A stretch of DNA of 19,550 bases from DASYXW01 sp035934405. GTDB taxonomy: Bacteria; Acidobacteriota; Terriglobia; UBA7540. The DNA lies in contig DASYXW010000010.1 of NCBI GenBank assembly GCA_035934405.1, positions 1 through 19,550 on the forward strand. Direction: 5' to 3'. The notes beneath the pieces were generated by a model. The model saw only the letters and a program-made list of their open reading frames with translations. It was not told the origin of the DNA and ran no database searches. Below are positions 1 through 7,863 of this stretch, piece by piece. Numbering within the stretch: position 1 is the first letter of the stretch; each line of letters starts with the position of its first letter. The translations under genes were made by a program, and so were the position numbers.

Positions 1-155
1 CGGAGGCCGCCGGCCTTCCGAGAGGTGGAGTGTGGCTCGGTTCAGGTGCTTTCACCTCAAGTCCGCCCGCGGGTTGGCTTGGCGCAGAAAACAAAGCAAG
101 AACAAAAACGCTTGACGCCGCCGCCCCCTTCATAGATGCGCTACCACCCCTCGGC
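1..155. other. left-edge non-coding stretch
   Basis: No gene can be supported here. The plus strand has a reading frame open from the window edge to a TAG at 133-135 (44 codons, ending in a run of prolines). It could be the tail of a gene outside the window, but nothing in it is recognisable. An imperfect GC-rich inverted repeat lies at 1-20. On the minus strand this is the region just downstream of the TPR gene, and I see no stem followed by a T-run that would make a convincing terminator. Confidence 0.4.
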
Positions 156-1736
156 TTAAGGCTGGGTTGAATCCTTGGCTGCCGACCCACCCATCGTATA
201 GAGAAATTTCTTGAGCGTGCTGTCGCGCGCGGCGTTCGATTGCACCAGGCGTTGCTGCGCCGCATCGTGAAGCTTCAGTTCCTGCTGGGCGCGTTCGCTC
301 TGGCCCAGATGGCGGGCGATATTCGCCATGCGGTAGTGGCCCTCGACCGAATCCGGCTTGAGCCGCAGACACGCCTCCATCTCACGCTCGGCGGGCCACC
401 ACTCGTGGGTCCACTCGAGAGCCTGGCCGAGGCTGCAGCGCGCCGTGGCATTGGACGGCATCCGTTGCACGGCCTGGCGCAACCGCGCAACCGTCGCTCG
501 TGACGGAGCCGCATCACCGCGATCGTGTTCCAGGCGTAACTCAAGCGCCCCGCAGTACGCCAGTTCAGCCGCGCCGGCTCCCCGGGAATGGCTGTCGGCG
601 TAGCGGCAGATCTGCTCGATCGCCGCGGGATCGGGCGTGACCGGCTGCTGAAGCTGGATCTCTCCGAGATAATCGAGCGCAAGCTCGGGCGTCGAGCCCT
701 TCGAAGCAGGCGAGACTGGCGAGTTGAGGCGCGCGGCTTCGAGCAGCGCCTGGATGGCCTGCGGGTACTGCTCAAGAAAATAGTATGTGAGCCCTTCGGC
801 CACACGGGCGCGGCGGGATCGCGGAAAAAGTTCCGCCGTCTGCTTGAACACCGCGAGCGCCGGCTCAAAGGTTTCGTGCCGCAGCAGCTCGAGTCCCAGA
901 GTGAGCCGATATTGCTCCTGGTCGGGCGCGAGCGTGACCGCCGCCTGATAACTGTGAGCCGCTGCCACGTTCGATCCCCGAGCTTCCTGGATGTCCCCCA
1001 TCAGGCTCTCGAGCGCCGCTCCGTCGGCAAGGCGCTTGGCGTGCTCCGCCGCGGCCAGAGCTGCGTCCAATTGGCCGGCATTGAACTCGGCAAGCGCCAG
1101 ATCATAGTACAGATCGGCTCGCCCGGGGGAGTCGCCGGGTAAGCCCTCGATGGCTTGCTGAAGATGAGTGGCCGCTTCCGGCCAGGCGCCCGCTTCGCTC
1201 TCCGCCATGCCGGTTGCAAGCGCGAGACCGGCATCCTCGGGGGCGAGGGTAAGGGCCTGCTCCATGTCACGCGCCGCCGCCTTGGCGTTTCCCAGGCCGA
1301 GATCAATCGAGGCTTTCAGCCGCTCGTAGCCGATCCGCTCGCGTAGCGGCGCAGGCGCCGGCACGCCGGCGACGGCGGCGGCGGCCTCCGGGTAGCGGTG
1401 CAGCCTGGCCAGCACACTCGCCAACATGAGGCGCGCGGCGGCGTCAGCCGGGTGCGCCTTCGCCCAGATTGAAAGAATACGCGCCGCGCCGGCCGCGTCG
1501 CCCCGCTTGAGTTGCTCCTGGGCTTGCGCCATCACGGTCTCGCGGCGGACGTCCGGCAAGCCTTGCCCTGAACTCTGCCCCGCGCCTCGCACCGGCACGC
1601 TCACCGCGCCCGCGGCCAGCGCGAGCGCCAGCACGAAAGCGCAAGCGGAAAATCGCTCCGCTCGCCTGGCGCGTCCGGCGCTATTATCGAGAGACTTCTC
1701 TAATCTCAAAGCTCCATCGCCAGCGGCTCGATGCAT
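156..1736 (-). CDS. secreted TPR-repeat protein
   Basis: This 526-residue protein has a basic N-terminal region, a hydrophobic segment at about residues 31-45 that reads as a signal peptide (or anchor), and then a body made almost entirely of helical tetratricopeptide-type repeats. Recurrent positions such as A-Y/L-x-G and P-x-D/N fall at about 34-residue spacing, for example around 'LKRGDAAGAARIL', 'LARLHRYPEAAAAV', 'FNAGQLDAALAAAEHA' and 'RLKPDSVEGHYRMANIARHL'. TPR proteins act as protein-binding scaffolds, and no catalytic domain is visible. The ATG at 1736-1734 lies one base after the TGA of the upstream creatininase gene, so translation is very likely coupled and the two form one transcript. 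The Shine-Dalgarno is weak (GGTGAG directly before the ATG), which fits coupling. The partner is unknown. The tight pairing suggests a role linked to the exported amidohydrolase, but that is inference. Confidence 0.88.
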   Translation of the reverse strand: MHRAAGDGALRLEKSLDNSAGRARRAERFSACAFVLALALAAGAVSVPVRGAGQSSGQGLPDVRRETVMAQAQEQLKRGDAAGAARILSIWAKAHPADAAARLMLASVLARLHRYPEAAAAVAGVPAPAPLRERIGYERLKASIDLGLGNAKAAARDMEQALTLAPEDAGLALATGMAESEAGAWPEAATHLQQAIEGLPGDSPGRADLYYDLALAEFNAGQLDAALAAAEHAKRLADGAALESLMGDIQEARGSNVAAAHSYQAAVTLAPDQEQYRLTLGLELLRHETFEPALAVFKQTAELFPRSRRARVAEGLTYYFLEQYPQAIQALLEAARLNSPVSPASKGSTPELALDYLGEIQLQQPVTPDPAAIEQICRYADSHSRGAGAAELAYCGALELRLEHDRGDAAPSRATVARLRQAVQRMPSNATARCSLGQALEWTHEWWPAEREMEACLRLKPDSVEGHYRMANIARHLGQSERAQQELKLHDAAQQRLVQSNAARDSTLKKFLYTMGGSAAKDSTQP

Positions 1737-1737
1737 C

Positions 1738-2604
1738 TCACCAGCTTCCCGGGGCAGTTGGATTCTTCATCCAGTTCTCGACTAGAGCCACAAGACGGTC
1801 CTCACTGATCTTCACAATCTCCCTTCCCTTCTCCGGCGAGGCCTCGCTGACCTTGCCCGAGTAGCCGGGCCATCCCTCGGCGGAGTCCTTTTCGAGGTAG
1901 TAGGGAACCTCGGTGGAGAGGTCGGGAGGCGGCGGAAGGTCGCGCGCCTTCTCAACGTGAACCCAATCCGGCCGGAAGGCCGCGACGGCGGACGTCTCCA
2001 GAGGGCCGCCGTGACCGTGCCCGCCGTTTGACTGGTGGAAAAGATTCAGCTTCACCATCTCGTCGCGAGGCAGCGCCTCCCACCAACTGGCGAAGAGGAT
2101 CGCGGAGCCGGGACGCTGGGCGGTGACCTGGGAAATGGCTCCGCGCGCCGGCCCGATGTTGCCGTCGTGCCCGTTCAGCATGAAGATGCGGCCGAACCCC
2201 GCGCCCAGAATCGCCCGCAGGATCTCGGCGTAGTACATCGTCATCACCTCGGGGCTGACCGAAAGCGTGCCCGGAAAATGTGCAGTATGCGCAGGACAAT
2301 GGGTGAAGGTCACGGTTGGAAACAGCATCGCGCCCGTGCGTTCGGCAACGTGTTCGGCAATGCCGGAAATGATGATGGAGTCTGCGCCGAACGGGTTATG
2401 CGGCCCGTGATATTCGAGACTGCCGCAGGGAATGATCGCCAGCGGTTTCGCCTCCGTGATGGCCGACAGGCGGTAGCCCGCGAGGCCCTCGAAACGCTCC
2501 GGAGAGGCTTGCGCCGCCGCTCCGCCAGCCTTTGCCGCATCCTTCAATGACAACGGCAGCGCAGCGCCCGCCACGAGAAATTCTCTTCGCCCCCAATTGT
2601 TCAT
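1738..2604 (-). CDS. Tat-exported creatininase-family amidohydrolase
   Basis: This 288-residue protein matches the creatininase fold family (metal-dependent cyclic-amide or amide hydrolases). The N-terminus 'GRREFLVAGAALPLSL' carries a twin-arginine motif (Arg6-Arg7) and a hydrophobic stretch, so export by Tat is likely. The first metal motif 'PCGSLEYHGPHNPFGAD' gives Glu64, His66 and Asp75 with the same spacing as Glu34/His36/Asp45 of Pseudomonas creatininase. 'LNGHDGN' (His146) and 'HGHGGPLETS' (His198, Glu203) supply the remaining ligand positions. The family's usual HAGE sequence is HGGP here, and NGHGGN is NGHDGN, so substrate is unlikely to be creatinine itself. The start is well supported: GGAGGT at 2610-2615 lies 5 bases before the ATG. 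It is first of a two-gene transcript with the TPR protein and diverges from the permease operon across 167 bp. The family includes enzymes acting on several cyclic or formyl amides, so substrate is open. Confidence 0.93.
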   Translation of the reverse strand: MNNWGRREFLVAGAALPLSLKDAAKAGGAAAQASPERFEGLAGYRLSAITEAKPLAIIPCGSLEYHGPHNPFGADSIIISGIAEHVAERTGAMLFPTVTFTHCPAHTAHFPGTLSVSPEVMTMYYAEILRAILGAGFGRIFMLNGHDGNIGPARGAISQVTAQRPGSAILFASWWEALPRDEMVKLNLFHQSNGGHGHGGPLETSAVAAFRPDWVHVEKARDLPPPPDLSTEVPYYLEKDSAEGWPGYSGKVSEASPEKGREIVKISEDRLVALVENWMKNPTAPGSW

Positions 2605-2705
2605 TCGCTACCTCCAAGTCGCATTCTCTCCGCCGGCCGCAGCCTCCTGGCACTCCATGCTACCGTATCGTTTCGACATTTTTCTCGTGATCCTCGGTTC
2701 CAGGC

Positions 2706-2714
2706 TGCTATACT
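2706..2714 (+). promoter_or_regulatory. candidate extended -10 promoter of permease operon
   Basis: TGC-TATACT at 2706-2714 matches an extended -10 (TGn followed by five of six TATAAT positions). It would start transcription near 2721, about 50 bases before the permease ATG. A good -35 is absent (TCGTGA at 2685-2690 matches only partly), as often tolerated by extended -10 promoters. The site lies inside a short dyad GCTA-N3-TAGC (2707-2717) in the gap between divergent genes, where the LacI-family regulator might also bind. That last point is inference. Confidence 0.35.
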
Positions 2715-2771
2715 AGCGCACGGCCCCGGCTTGGGGGGGCTTATATTCTGTTCCTAAGGCTCCGAGAGACG

Positions 2772-4157
2772 ATGCCCGAAAGCCCCGTGCCGCTCGAAAC
2801 CGAACTGCCGCCCGAGGTGGAACGCACCACCCGTCAGTTGGTCCGCAGCATGGGCCTGGCGCAGGCCACGTCGGTGAACATGCTCGAGATGATCGGCATT
2901 GGGCCGTTCATCACCATCGGCACCATCATTGCCGCTATGGGCGGCCCGCAGGCGATTCTCGGCTGGCTTCTCGGCGCGGTAGTTGCCATCTGCGACGGCC
3001 TGGTGTACGCCGAGCTGGGGGCGGCGATGCCCGGAGCCGGGGGCGCTTACATCTATTTTCGGGAAGCTTTCAACCGCCTCACCTGGGGACGGCTGTTCTC
3101 GTTCCTTTTTCTCTGGGAAACCATTTTCGTGGCGCCACTTTCGATTGCCGCCGCGTGCGTGGGCTTCGGAGACTACCTCGGCTACGCTTTGGGCTTCGCG
3201 CATCGAGGAATCACCCTGACCGCAATCGGTGTTTGCATTGCGGTCGCGGTGCTGCTCTATCGTCCCATCCGAAGCGTCGGACGCCTCTCGGTGGTTTTTC
3301 TGGTCATCGTTCTCGCGGCCATGCTTTGGGTGGTGGTTGCCGGAACGTTGCACATGAACCCCCGAATGGCCTTCGATTTTCCGCCCCACGCCTTCCGGCT
3401 CTCCTCGGGCTTCTTCGCCGGCCTCGGCAGCGCCACGCTGTTCGCCCTGTACAATTATGGCGGTTACAACAACATCACCTATCTCGGCGGCGAGGTTCGC
3501 CAACCGGTGAAGAACATTCCGCGCGCCATCGTGCTCTCGATCCTGGCAGTCGCCGTGCTCTATCTCCTGATGAGCGTGACCATCATCGGCACGATTCCCT
3601 GGCAGCAAGCCGCCACCTCAAATGCCGTGGTCTCGGAGTTCATCACCAAGTTGTACGGCGCGCGCGCCGGCGTGCTGATTACGGTGCTCATTCTGATCGC
3701 GACCTTCGGCGGCATCTTCACCATGACCCTGGGGTACTCGCGCATCCTGTTCGCGGCCGGCGCCGAAGGGCAGTTCTTCAAAGTCTTTGGCCGCGTCCAC
3801 CCCAGGGGCCACTTCCCTACCGTTGCTCTGGTGGCCGTCGCGGCCCTCGCTCTTCCGCTGTGCGGCCTGCCGATTGAGAAACTCGTGGCGGCACTCATTA
3901 TTATCCAAGTCCTGTTTCAGTTTATCCTGCAAGTCGTCGCCGTTTTCGTGATTCGTACCTACCGGCGGGAGATCGCCGTTCCTTTTCGCATGTGGCTCTA
4001 CCCGTGGCCGGCGCTCGTCGCCCTGGCTGGCTGGATTTACGTGGCGCTGACGCCGGCGCAGCGGCCCTTCGTGTGGGAAGGGGCGATTCTCATGGCCGCG
4101 GGTGTTGTGGCTTACCTGCTCCGCGCCCGGGTGGTGAAAGAGTGGCCCCTGGCATGA
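2772..4157 (+). CDS. APC-superfamily amino acid/polyamine permease
   Basis: This 461-residue integral membrane protein has about twelve hydrophobic segments, the usual count and length for the amino acid-polyamine-organocation (APC) family. The TM1 region 'MLEMIGIGPFITIGTIIAAM' contains the family's glycine-rich unwound helix (consensus GxGxFxxxG; here GIGPFITIG). It is followed by 'LVYAELGAAMPGAGGAYIYF', which matches the conserved 'AELGAxxPxAGGxYxY' of TM2 and loop. Such carriers move amino acids or related amines by proton symport or antiport. The substrate cannot be read from the sequence. ATG 2772 has only a weak GAGAGA upstream. The stop is 18 bp before the LacI-family gene, so the two are almost certainly co-transcribed, and the permease probably imports the compound handled by the dehydrogenases downstream. 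Confidence 0.93.
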   Translation: MPESPVPLETELPPEVERTTRQLVRSMGLAQATSVNMLEMIGIGPFITIGTIIAAMGGPQAILGWLLGAVVAICDGLVYAELGAAMPGAGGAYIYFREAFNRLTWGRLFSFLFLWETIFVAPLSIAAACVGFGDYLGYALGFAHRGITLTAIGVCIAVAVLLYRPIRSVGRLSVVFLVIVLAAMLWVVVAGTLHMNPRMAFDFPPHAFRLSSGFFAGLGSATLFALYNYGGYNNITYLGGEVRQPVKNIPRAIVLSILAVAVLYLLMSVTIIGTIPWQQAATSNAVVSEFITKLYGARAGVLITVLILIATFGGIFTMTLGYSRILFAAGAEGQFFKVFGRVHPRGHFPTVALVAVAALALPLCGLPIEKLVAALIIIQVLFQFILQVVAVFVIRTYRREIAVPFRMWLYPWPALVALAGWIYVALTPAQRPFVWEGAILMAAGVVAYLLRARVVKEWPLA

Positions 4158-4175
4158 TTCGCTCCGAGGTTCGCC

Positions 4176-5258
4176 GTGAGAGCTAAACGCCCGCGTCCCC
4201 GGCGGCACGTCACCATCCGCGATGTCGCTCGCGCCGCCGGCGTCTCGGTTTCCACCGTCTCAGCGTCGATTAACCATACCGACTACGTGAGCGCCGCCAT
4301 GCGGACTCGCATCCAAACGGCGATCGAGCGGCTCCATTACCGGCCGAACGACCTGGCACGCGGCCTCCGTTTGCAGCACACCCGCACCATCGCCGTGGTG
4401 GTTCCTGACCTCTCCAACAGTTTTTACACCGAGATCGTCCAGGGCCTTGAGGATTACGCCGGCGCCGTGAACTACACGCTGCTGATTGGCGACTCGCGCG
4501 AACGCGCCACCGAGGAGTCGAAGTACCTGGACAGTTTCCATCGGCGCCGCGTGGACGGCGTCGTTCGCATCCCGGCCATTGATGCCCGCGGCGTGGAATC
4601 GGCCGCCGTTCTCGGCAGCATTCCGGTGGTCTACGCCGACCGCTTTTTCCGGACGAGCCGGGTGAAAAAGTCCGGCGTGGGTTGCGTCGGGGTCAACAAC
4701 GCCGAGGCCGCCTTCGACGCCACGCGTTATCTGCTCGGTCTGGGCCACCGGCGCATCGGCATCATCATGGGTCCAGCCACGGTGCTCACGGCGGCGGAGC
4801 GTCTGGCGGGATACAGCCGCGCGCTTCGCAGCAGCCGCCTCTCCGTCAATGCGGATCTGGTTCGCGTGGCCGACAATCAGATGCTGGGCGGCCATCGTGA
4901 GGCAATTGAGCTGCTGACGCGGCCCGATCGACCCACCGCCATTTTTTGCACCAACAACATGATGACGCTCGGCGCGCTGCAGGCCATCCAGGAATTGAAA
5001 TTGAAGTGTCCGAAGCATGTGAGCCTGCTCGGCTTCGACGACTTCTATTGGGCCACCTTGCTCCGGCCCCGCATTACCATGGTGCGCCAGCCGGCGCGCG
5101 AGATCGGCATGACCGCCGCCCGCGTGCTGATCGATTTCATCGAAGGCCACAATGGGATGAAATCGGAGCATTTCCTGCCCACCACGCTGATGGTGAGGGA
5201 GTCATGCTGCCCGCCGCCACGGCGGCCGCTGAGCGCCAAGGAACGAAGGTCATCGTGA
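4176..5258 (+). CDS. LacI-family transcriptional regulator
   Basis: This 360-residue protein has an N-terminal helix-turn-helix at residues 13-33 ('TIRDVARAAGVSVSTVSASI'), a hinge region at about 55-68 ('YRPNDLARGLRLQ'), and a periplasmic-binding-protein-like effector domain starting at 'RTIAVVVPDLSNSFYTEIVQ' and containing 'GFDDFYWATLLRPRITMVRQ'. This is the canonical LacI/GalR layout and length. The start is GTG at 4176, chosen because GAGGT at 4166-4170 lies 5 bases upstream and the frame gives a short basic leader before the HTH. It lies within the operon, 18 bp after the permease and 19 bp before the dehydrogenase, so it probably controls its own operon and possibly the divergent creatininase. 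LacI-family effectors are commonly sugars, polyols or nucleosides, which sits oddly with an amino-acid-type permease. Confidence 0.95.
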   Translation: MRAKRPRPRRHVTIRDVARAAGVSVSTVSASINHTDYVSAAMRTRIQTAIERLHYRPNDLARGLRLQHTRTIAVVVPDLSNSFYTEIVQGLEDYAGAVNYTLLIGDSRERATEESKYLDSFHRRRVDGVVRIPAIDARGVESAAVLGSIPVVYADRFFRTSRVKKSGVGCVGVNNAEAAFDATRYLLGLGHRRIGIIMGPATVLTAAERLAGYSRALRSSRLSVNADLVRVADNQMLGGHREAIELLTRPDRPTAIFCTNNMMTLGALQAIQELKLKCPKHVSLLGFDDFYWATLLRPRITMVRQPAREIGMTAARVLIDFIEGHNGMKSEHFLPTTLMVRESCCPPPRRPLSAKERRSS

Positions 5259-5277
5259 AAGAGGAGGAGCGAGTCTT

Positions 5278-6753
5278 ATGAGCACTGAACAACTTAGAAA
5301 CTTCGCGAGTGGAAGTTGGGTGCAGCCTTCGACGCCTAACCTCCTGCCGGTGATTAATCCGGCCACGGCGGAGGTGATTGCACAGACACCGCTCTCTTCC
5401 CCCGAGGACGTCGGCCGGGTGGTGGGCGCAGCCGAAGATGCGTTTCCGGACTGGCGCGCCACACCGCCCGGCGATCGCATTCAGTACCTGTTCAAGCTCA
5501 AGCATCTGCTCGAAACCCACCTCGATGAGTTGGCATGCACCATGACCAATGAGTGCGGCAAGACCTACGAGGAATCGGCGGCGGAAATCCGGCGTGGCAT
5601 TGAGAATGTCGAGGTCGCTTGCGGCATTCCCATGATGATGCAGGGCTACAACAGCGAAGACATCGCGCGCGGCATTGACGAGATCATGATCCGGCAGCCG
5701 CTCGGCGTGGTGGTGGCCATCACGCCGTTCAACTTTCCCGGCATGATCCCGCTGTGGTTCCTGCCCTATGCCATTGCCTGTGGGAATACGTTCATCCTGA
5801 AGCCTTCGGAAAAAGTGCCGATGACTGCGGCGAGACTGTTCGACCTCCTCAAGGAAACGGGGCTGCCGGCCGGCGTGGTGAATCTTGTGAACGGCGACAA
5901 GACGGCCGTGGACGCGCTGCTCGATCACAAGGGCGTCCGAGCCGTCAGCTTTGTAGGCTCGACCGCGGTGGCGCGCTACATCTATAGCCGCGCCACGGCC
6001 AGCGGCAAGCGCGCCCAGTGCCAGGGCGGCGCCAAGAACCCCGTCATCCTGCTGCCCGACGCCGATGTCGAAATGACCACCCGGGTGGTTGCCGACTCCG
6101 CCTTCGGTTGCGCCGGCCAGCGATGCCTGGCGAGTTCCGTCGCTGTCACCGTGGGCGAAGGCAGCAGGATTTTTGGCGAATCGCTGGCCGAGGCCGCCGC
6201 GGCGCGCGTGGTGGGATACGGTCTCGACAAATCGGTTCAAATGGGTCCGGTCATCAGTCCGGAAAGCAAGACCCGGATCGAAGGTCTGGTCGATGCGGCG
6301 CTCAAAGAGGGAGCGAAAGCGCGGGTGGACGGTCGAGGTGCTTCCGTCAAGGGCTATGAAAAGGGCAACTTCATTCGGCCTACCATCCTCCAGAACGTCG
6401 ATCCCGCGAGCACCATCGCCCGGACGGAAGTGTTTGGCCCGGTGCTGAGCATGATCCACGTCCCCAACATTGACGCGGCCATCGAACTGGTGAACGGGTC
6501 GAATTACGGCAACATGGCGTGCTTGTTCACATCGAGCGGCGCGGCGGCGCGCCAGTTCCGTTACGAAGCGCGCGCCGGCAACATCGGCATCAACCTCGGT
6601 GTGGCGGCTCCGATGGCGTTCTTTCCCTTCACCGGCTGGAAAGACAGCTTCTTCGGCGACCTGCACGCCCAGGGGCGCGACGCCATCGAGTTCTACACCG
6701 ACAAGAAGGTGGTCGTGGAACGCTGGCCGCAGGAGTGGTCGCGCAAGTTCTGA
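5278..6753 (+). CDS. mmsA: methylmalonate-semialdehyde dehydrogenase (CoA-acylating)-like
   Basis: This 491-residue aldehyde-dehydrogenase-fold protein is the right length for methylmalonate/malonate-semialdehyde dehydrogenase (MmsA/IolA type). Those enzymes oxidise the semialdehyde with NAD and CoA to propionyl-CoA or acetyl-CoA plus CO2/bicarbonate. Visible motifs are 'TPFNFPGMIPLWFLPYAIAC', 'KPSEKVPMTA', the cofactor loop 'FVGSTAVARYIY', 'QGGAKNPVILLPDA' and 'FGCAGQRCLA' with catalytic Cys283. The general ALDH 'ELGGK' glutamate is replaced by the 'QGGAKN' form, a hallmark of the CoA-dependent subgroup. 'EVFGPVLS' and 'FPFTGWKDSFFGDLHAQG' also match the subgroup. GAGGAGG at 5261-5267 lies 10 bases before the ATG. 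Subgroup assignment is firm. The physiological substrate (valine, inositol or beta-alanine branch, or another) is not determined. Confidence 0.93.
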   Translation: MSTEQLRNFASGSWVQPSTPNLLPVINPATAEVIAQTPLSSPEDVGRVVGAAEDAFPDWRATPPGDRIQYLFKLKHLLETHLDELACTMTNECGKTYEESAAEIRRGIENVEVACGIPMMMQGYNSEDIARGIDEIMIRQPLGVVVAITPFNFPGMIPLWFLPYAIACGNTFILKPSEKVPMTAARLFDLLKETGLPAGVVNLVNGDKTAVDALLDHKGVRAVSFVGSTAVARYIYSRATASGKRAQCQGGAKNPVILLPDADVEMTTRVVADSAFGCAGQRCLASSVAVTVGEGSRIFGESLAEAAAARVVGYGLDKSVQMGPVISPESKTRIEGLVDAALKEGAKARVDGRGASVKGYEKGNFIRPTILQNVDPASTIARTEVFGPVLSMIHVPNIDAAIELVNGSNYGNMACLFTSSGAAARQFRYEARAGNIGINLGVAAPMAFFPFTGWKDSFFGDLHAQGRDAIEFYTDKKVVVERWPQEWSRKF

Positions 6754-6777
6754 CGCCCCGGACGGCATCCATAATCC

Positions 6778-7773
6778 ATGATCAAGGTGGGGGAACCGCG
6801 CAAGCCGCTCAGGATTGTCTCCACCGGCCGCGTGCCGCCGATTGTGCTCGACATTCTCGGCAGATTCGGGCCCGTCGAAGTTCTGACGGAACCCGACGAA
6901 GACGGCCTGGTGGAAGCGGTCCGCGACGCGGCGGCCTTGCTGGTTCGCGGCACGGCGAAAGTGCCGGCCCGCGTGATTGAGGCCGCGAGTGCCCTGCGCG
7001 TAATTGGCCGGTCGGGTGTAGGCTACGACGGTGTTGACATCGCAGCGGCCACGGCGCGCGGCATACCTGTGGTTTACACGCCGGGCGCCGGCTCGCGCGC
7101 CGTAGCGGAAGGCGCCCTGGCCGTGATTTTCGCGCTCCTGAAGCGCCTGCCCTCGCTCGATCGCGAGACCCGGGCCGGCAACTGGAACGCGCGCGAAGCT
7201 TTCGCGGCCGGAGACATTGAAGGCGCGGTGCTCGGCTTGGTGGGGCTCGGGCGCATCGGCCGCGAAGTCGCCCGGCTGGCGGCGCCGTTCGGGATGCGCA
7301 TTCTGGCGCATGACCCGGCGGTGTCGCGCGACGAGGCGGCAAGCCTCGGCGTGAAGCTGGCGGGCCTCGAACAGGTGCTCGCCGAGTCGGACGCGGTGTC
7401 GCTGCACGCGCCGCTTACGGAGAGCACGCGAGGGATGATCGACCGGCAGCGGCTCCATCAGATGAAGCGCGGAGCCATTCTGGTGAACCTGGCGCGCGGC
7501 GGACTGGTGGAGAACCTCGACGTGTTGCACGAAGCACTGCTCTCGGGACAACTCTCGGCGCTCGGCCTTGACGTTTTTCCGGCGGAACCTCCCGACGTGC
7601 GGCATCCGATATTTTCGCATCCGAACCTGCTGTGCACGCCGCACGCCCTGGGCCTGACGGCGCGCTCGACGGAGCGAATCTTCACGATGGTGAGCAACGA
7701 TATCGCCGCAGTGCTCGAAGGCCGCCGACCGGAGCACGTGGTCAATCCTGAGGTCTTTGACGTTTCTCTGTAG
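6778..7773 (+). CDS. D-isomer-specific 2-hydroxyacid dehydrogenase
   Basis: This 331-residue protein has the two-domain layout of NAD-dependent D-2-hydroxyacid dehydrogenases (3-phosphoglycerate, glycerate and related enzymes). The Rossmann motif is 'LGLVGLGRIGREVARLAAPF'. The catalytic set is Arg240 in 'NLARGGLV', Glu270 in 'DVFPAEP' and His289 in 'CTPHALGLT'. 'GRSGVGYDGVDIAAATARGI' is the conserved substrate-domain segment. There is no ACT or regulatory domain, so it is not a long-form SerA, and a catabolic hydroxyacid or ketoacid reductase role in this operon is more likely than serine synthesis. It begins 24 bp after the preceding stop. No Shine-Dalgarno is visible before ATG 6778, so translation may depend on coupling, or the start may be imprecise. 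Its TAG stop falls inside the GTAGGG end of the palindromic element that follows. Confidence 0.92.
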   Translation: MIKVGEPRKPLRIVSTGRVPPIVLDILGRFGPVEVLTEPDEDGLVEAVRDAAALLVRGTAKVPARVIEAASALRVIGRSGVGYDGVDIAAATARGIPVVYTPGAGSRAVAEGALAVIFALLKRLPSLDRETRAGNWNAREAFAAGDIEGAVLGLVGLGRIGREVARLAAPFGMRILAHDPAVSRDEAASLGVKLAGLEQVLAESDAVSLHAPLTESTRGMIDRQRLHQMKRGAILVNLARGGLVENLDVLHEALLSGQLSALGLDVFPAEPPDVRHPIFSHPNLLCTPHALGLTARSTERIFTMVSNDIAAVLEGRRPEHVVNPEVFDVSL

Positions 7774-7835
7774 GGCAGCTCTGTTTCGCGGCTCTATGAG
7801 CCGCGAAACACGCGGGTCGCAGACCCGCGCTACAG
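7770..7835. repeat. palindromic element with two hairpins, GTAG...CTACAG ends
   Basis: This 66-bp element starts with GTAGGG and ends with CTACAG, and its ends form an inverted TGTAG/CTACA pair (7769-7773 and 7830-7834). Inside are a perfect 13-bp stem with a 3-base loop (7782-7794 with 7798-7810) and a perfect 8-bp stem (7811-7818 with 7822-7829). An 8-bp direct repeat CAGCTCTG occurs at 7776-7783 and 7833-7840. It separates the hydroxyacid dehydrogenase from the Gfo/Idh gene and provides the dehydrogenase stop codon (TAG, 7771-7773). The architecture recurs at 15937-16007. The hairpins could also attenuate transcription or protect mRNA ends. No T-run follows, so it is not a typical terminator. 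Confidence 0.7.
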
Positions 7836-7863
7836 CTCTGATTGGAACAACAGAGGAGAGGTT

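Noticed and set aside
1..135. Left-edge open frame on the plus strand as the end of a gene
   Set aside because: It has only 44 codons with no recognisable motif and a proline run before the stop. It cannot be distinguished from chance.
2754..3608. 284-codon ORF on the minus strand
   Set aside because: It is antisense to the APC permease, is highly hydrophilic, and has no recognisable fold.
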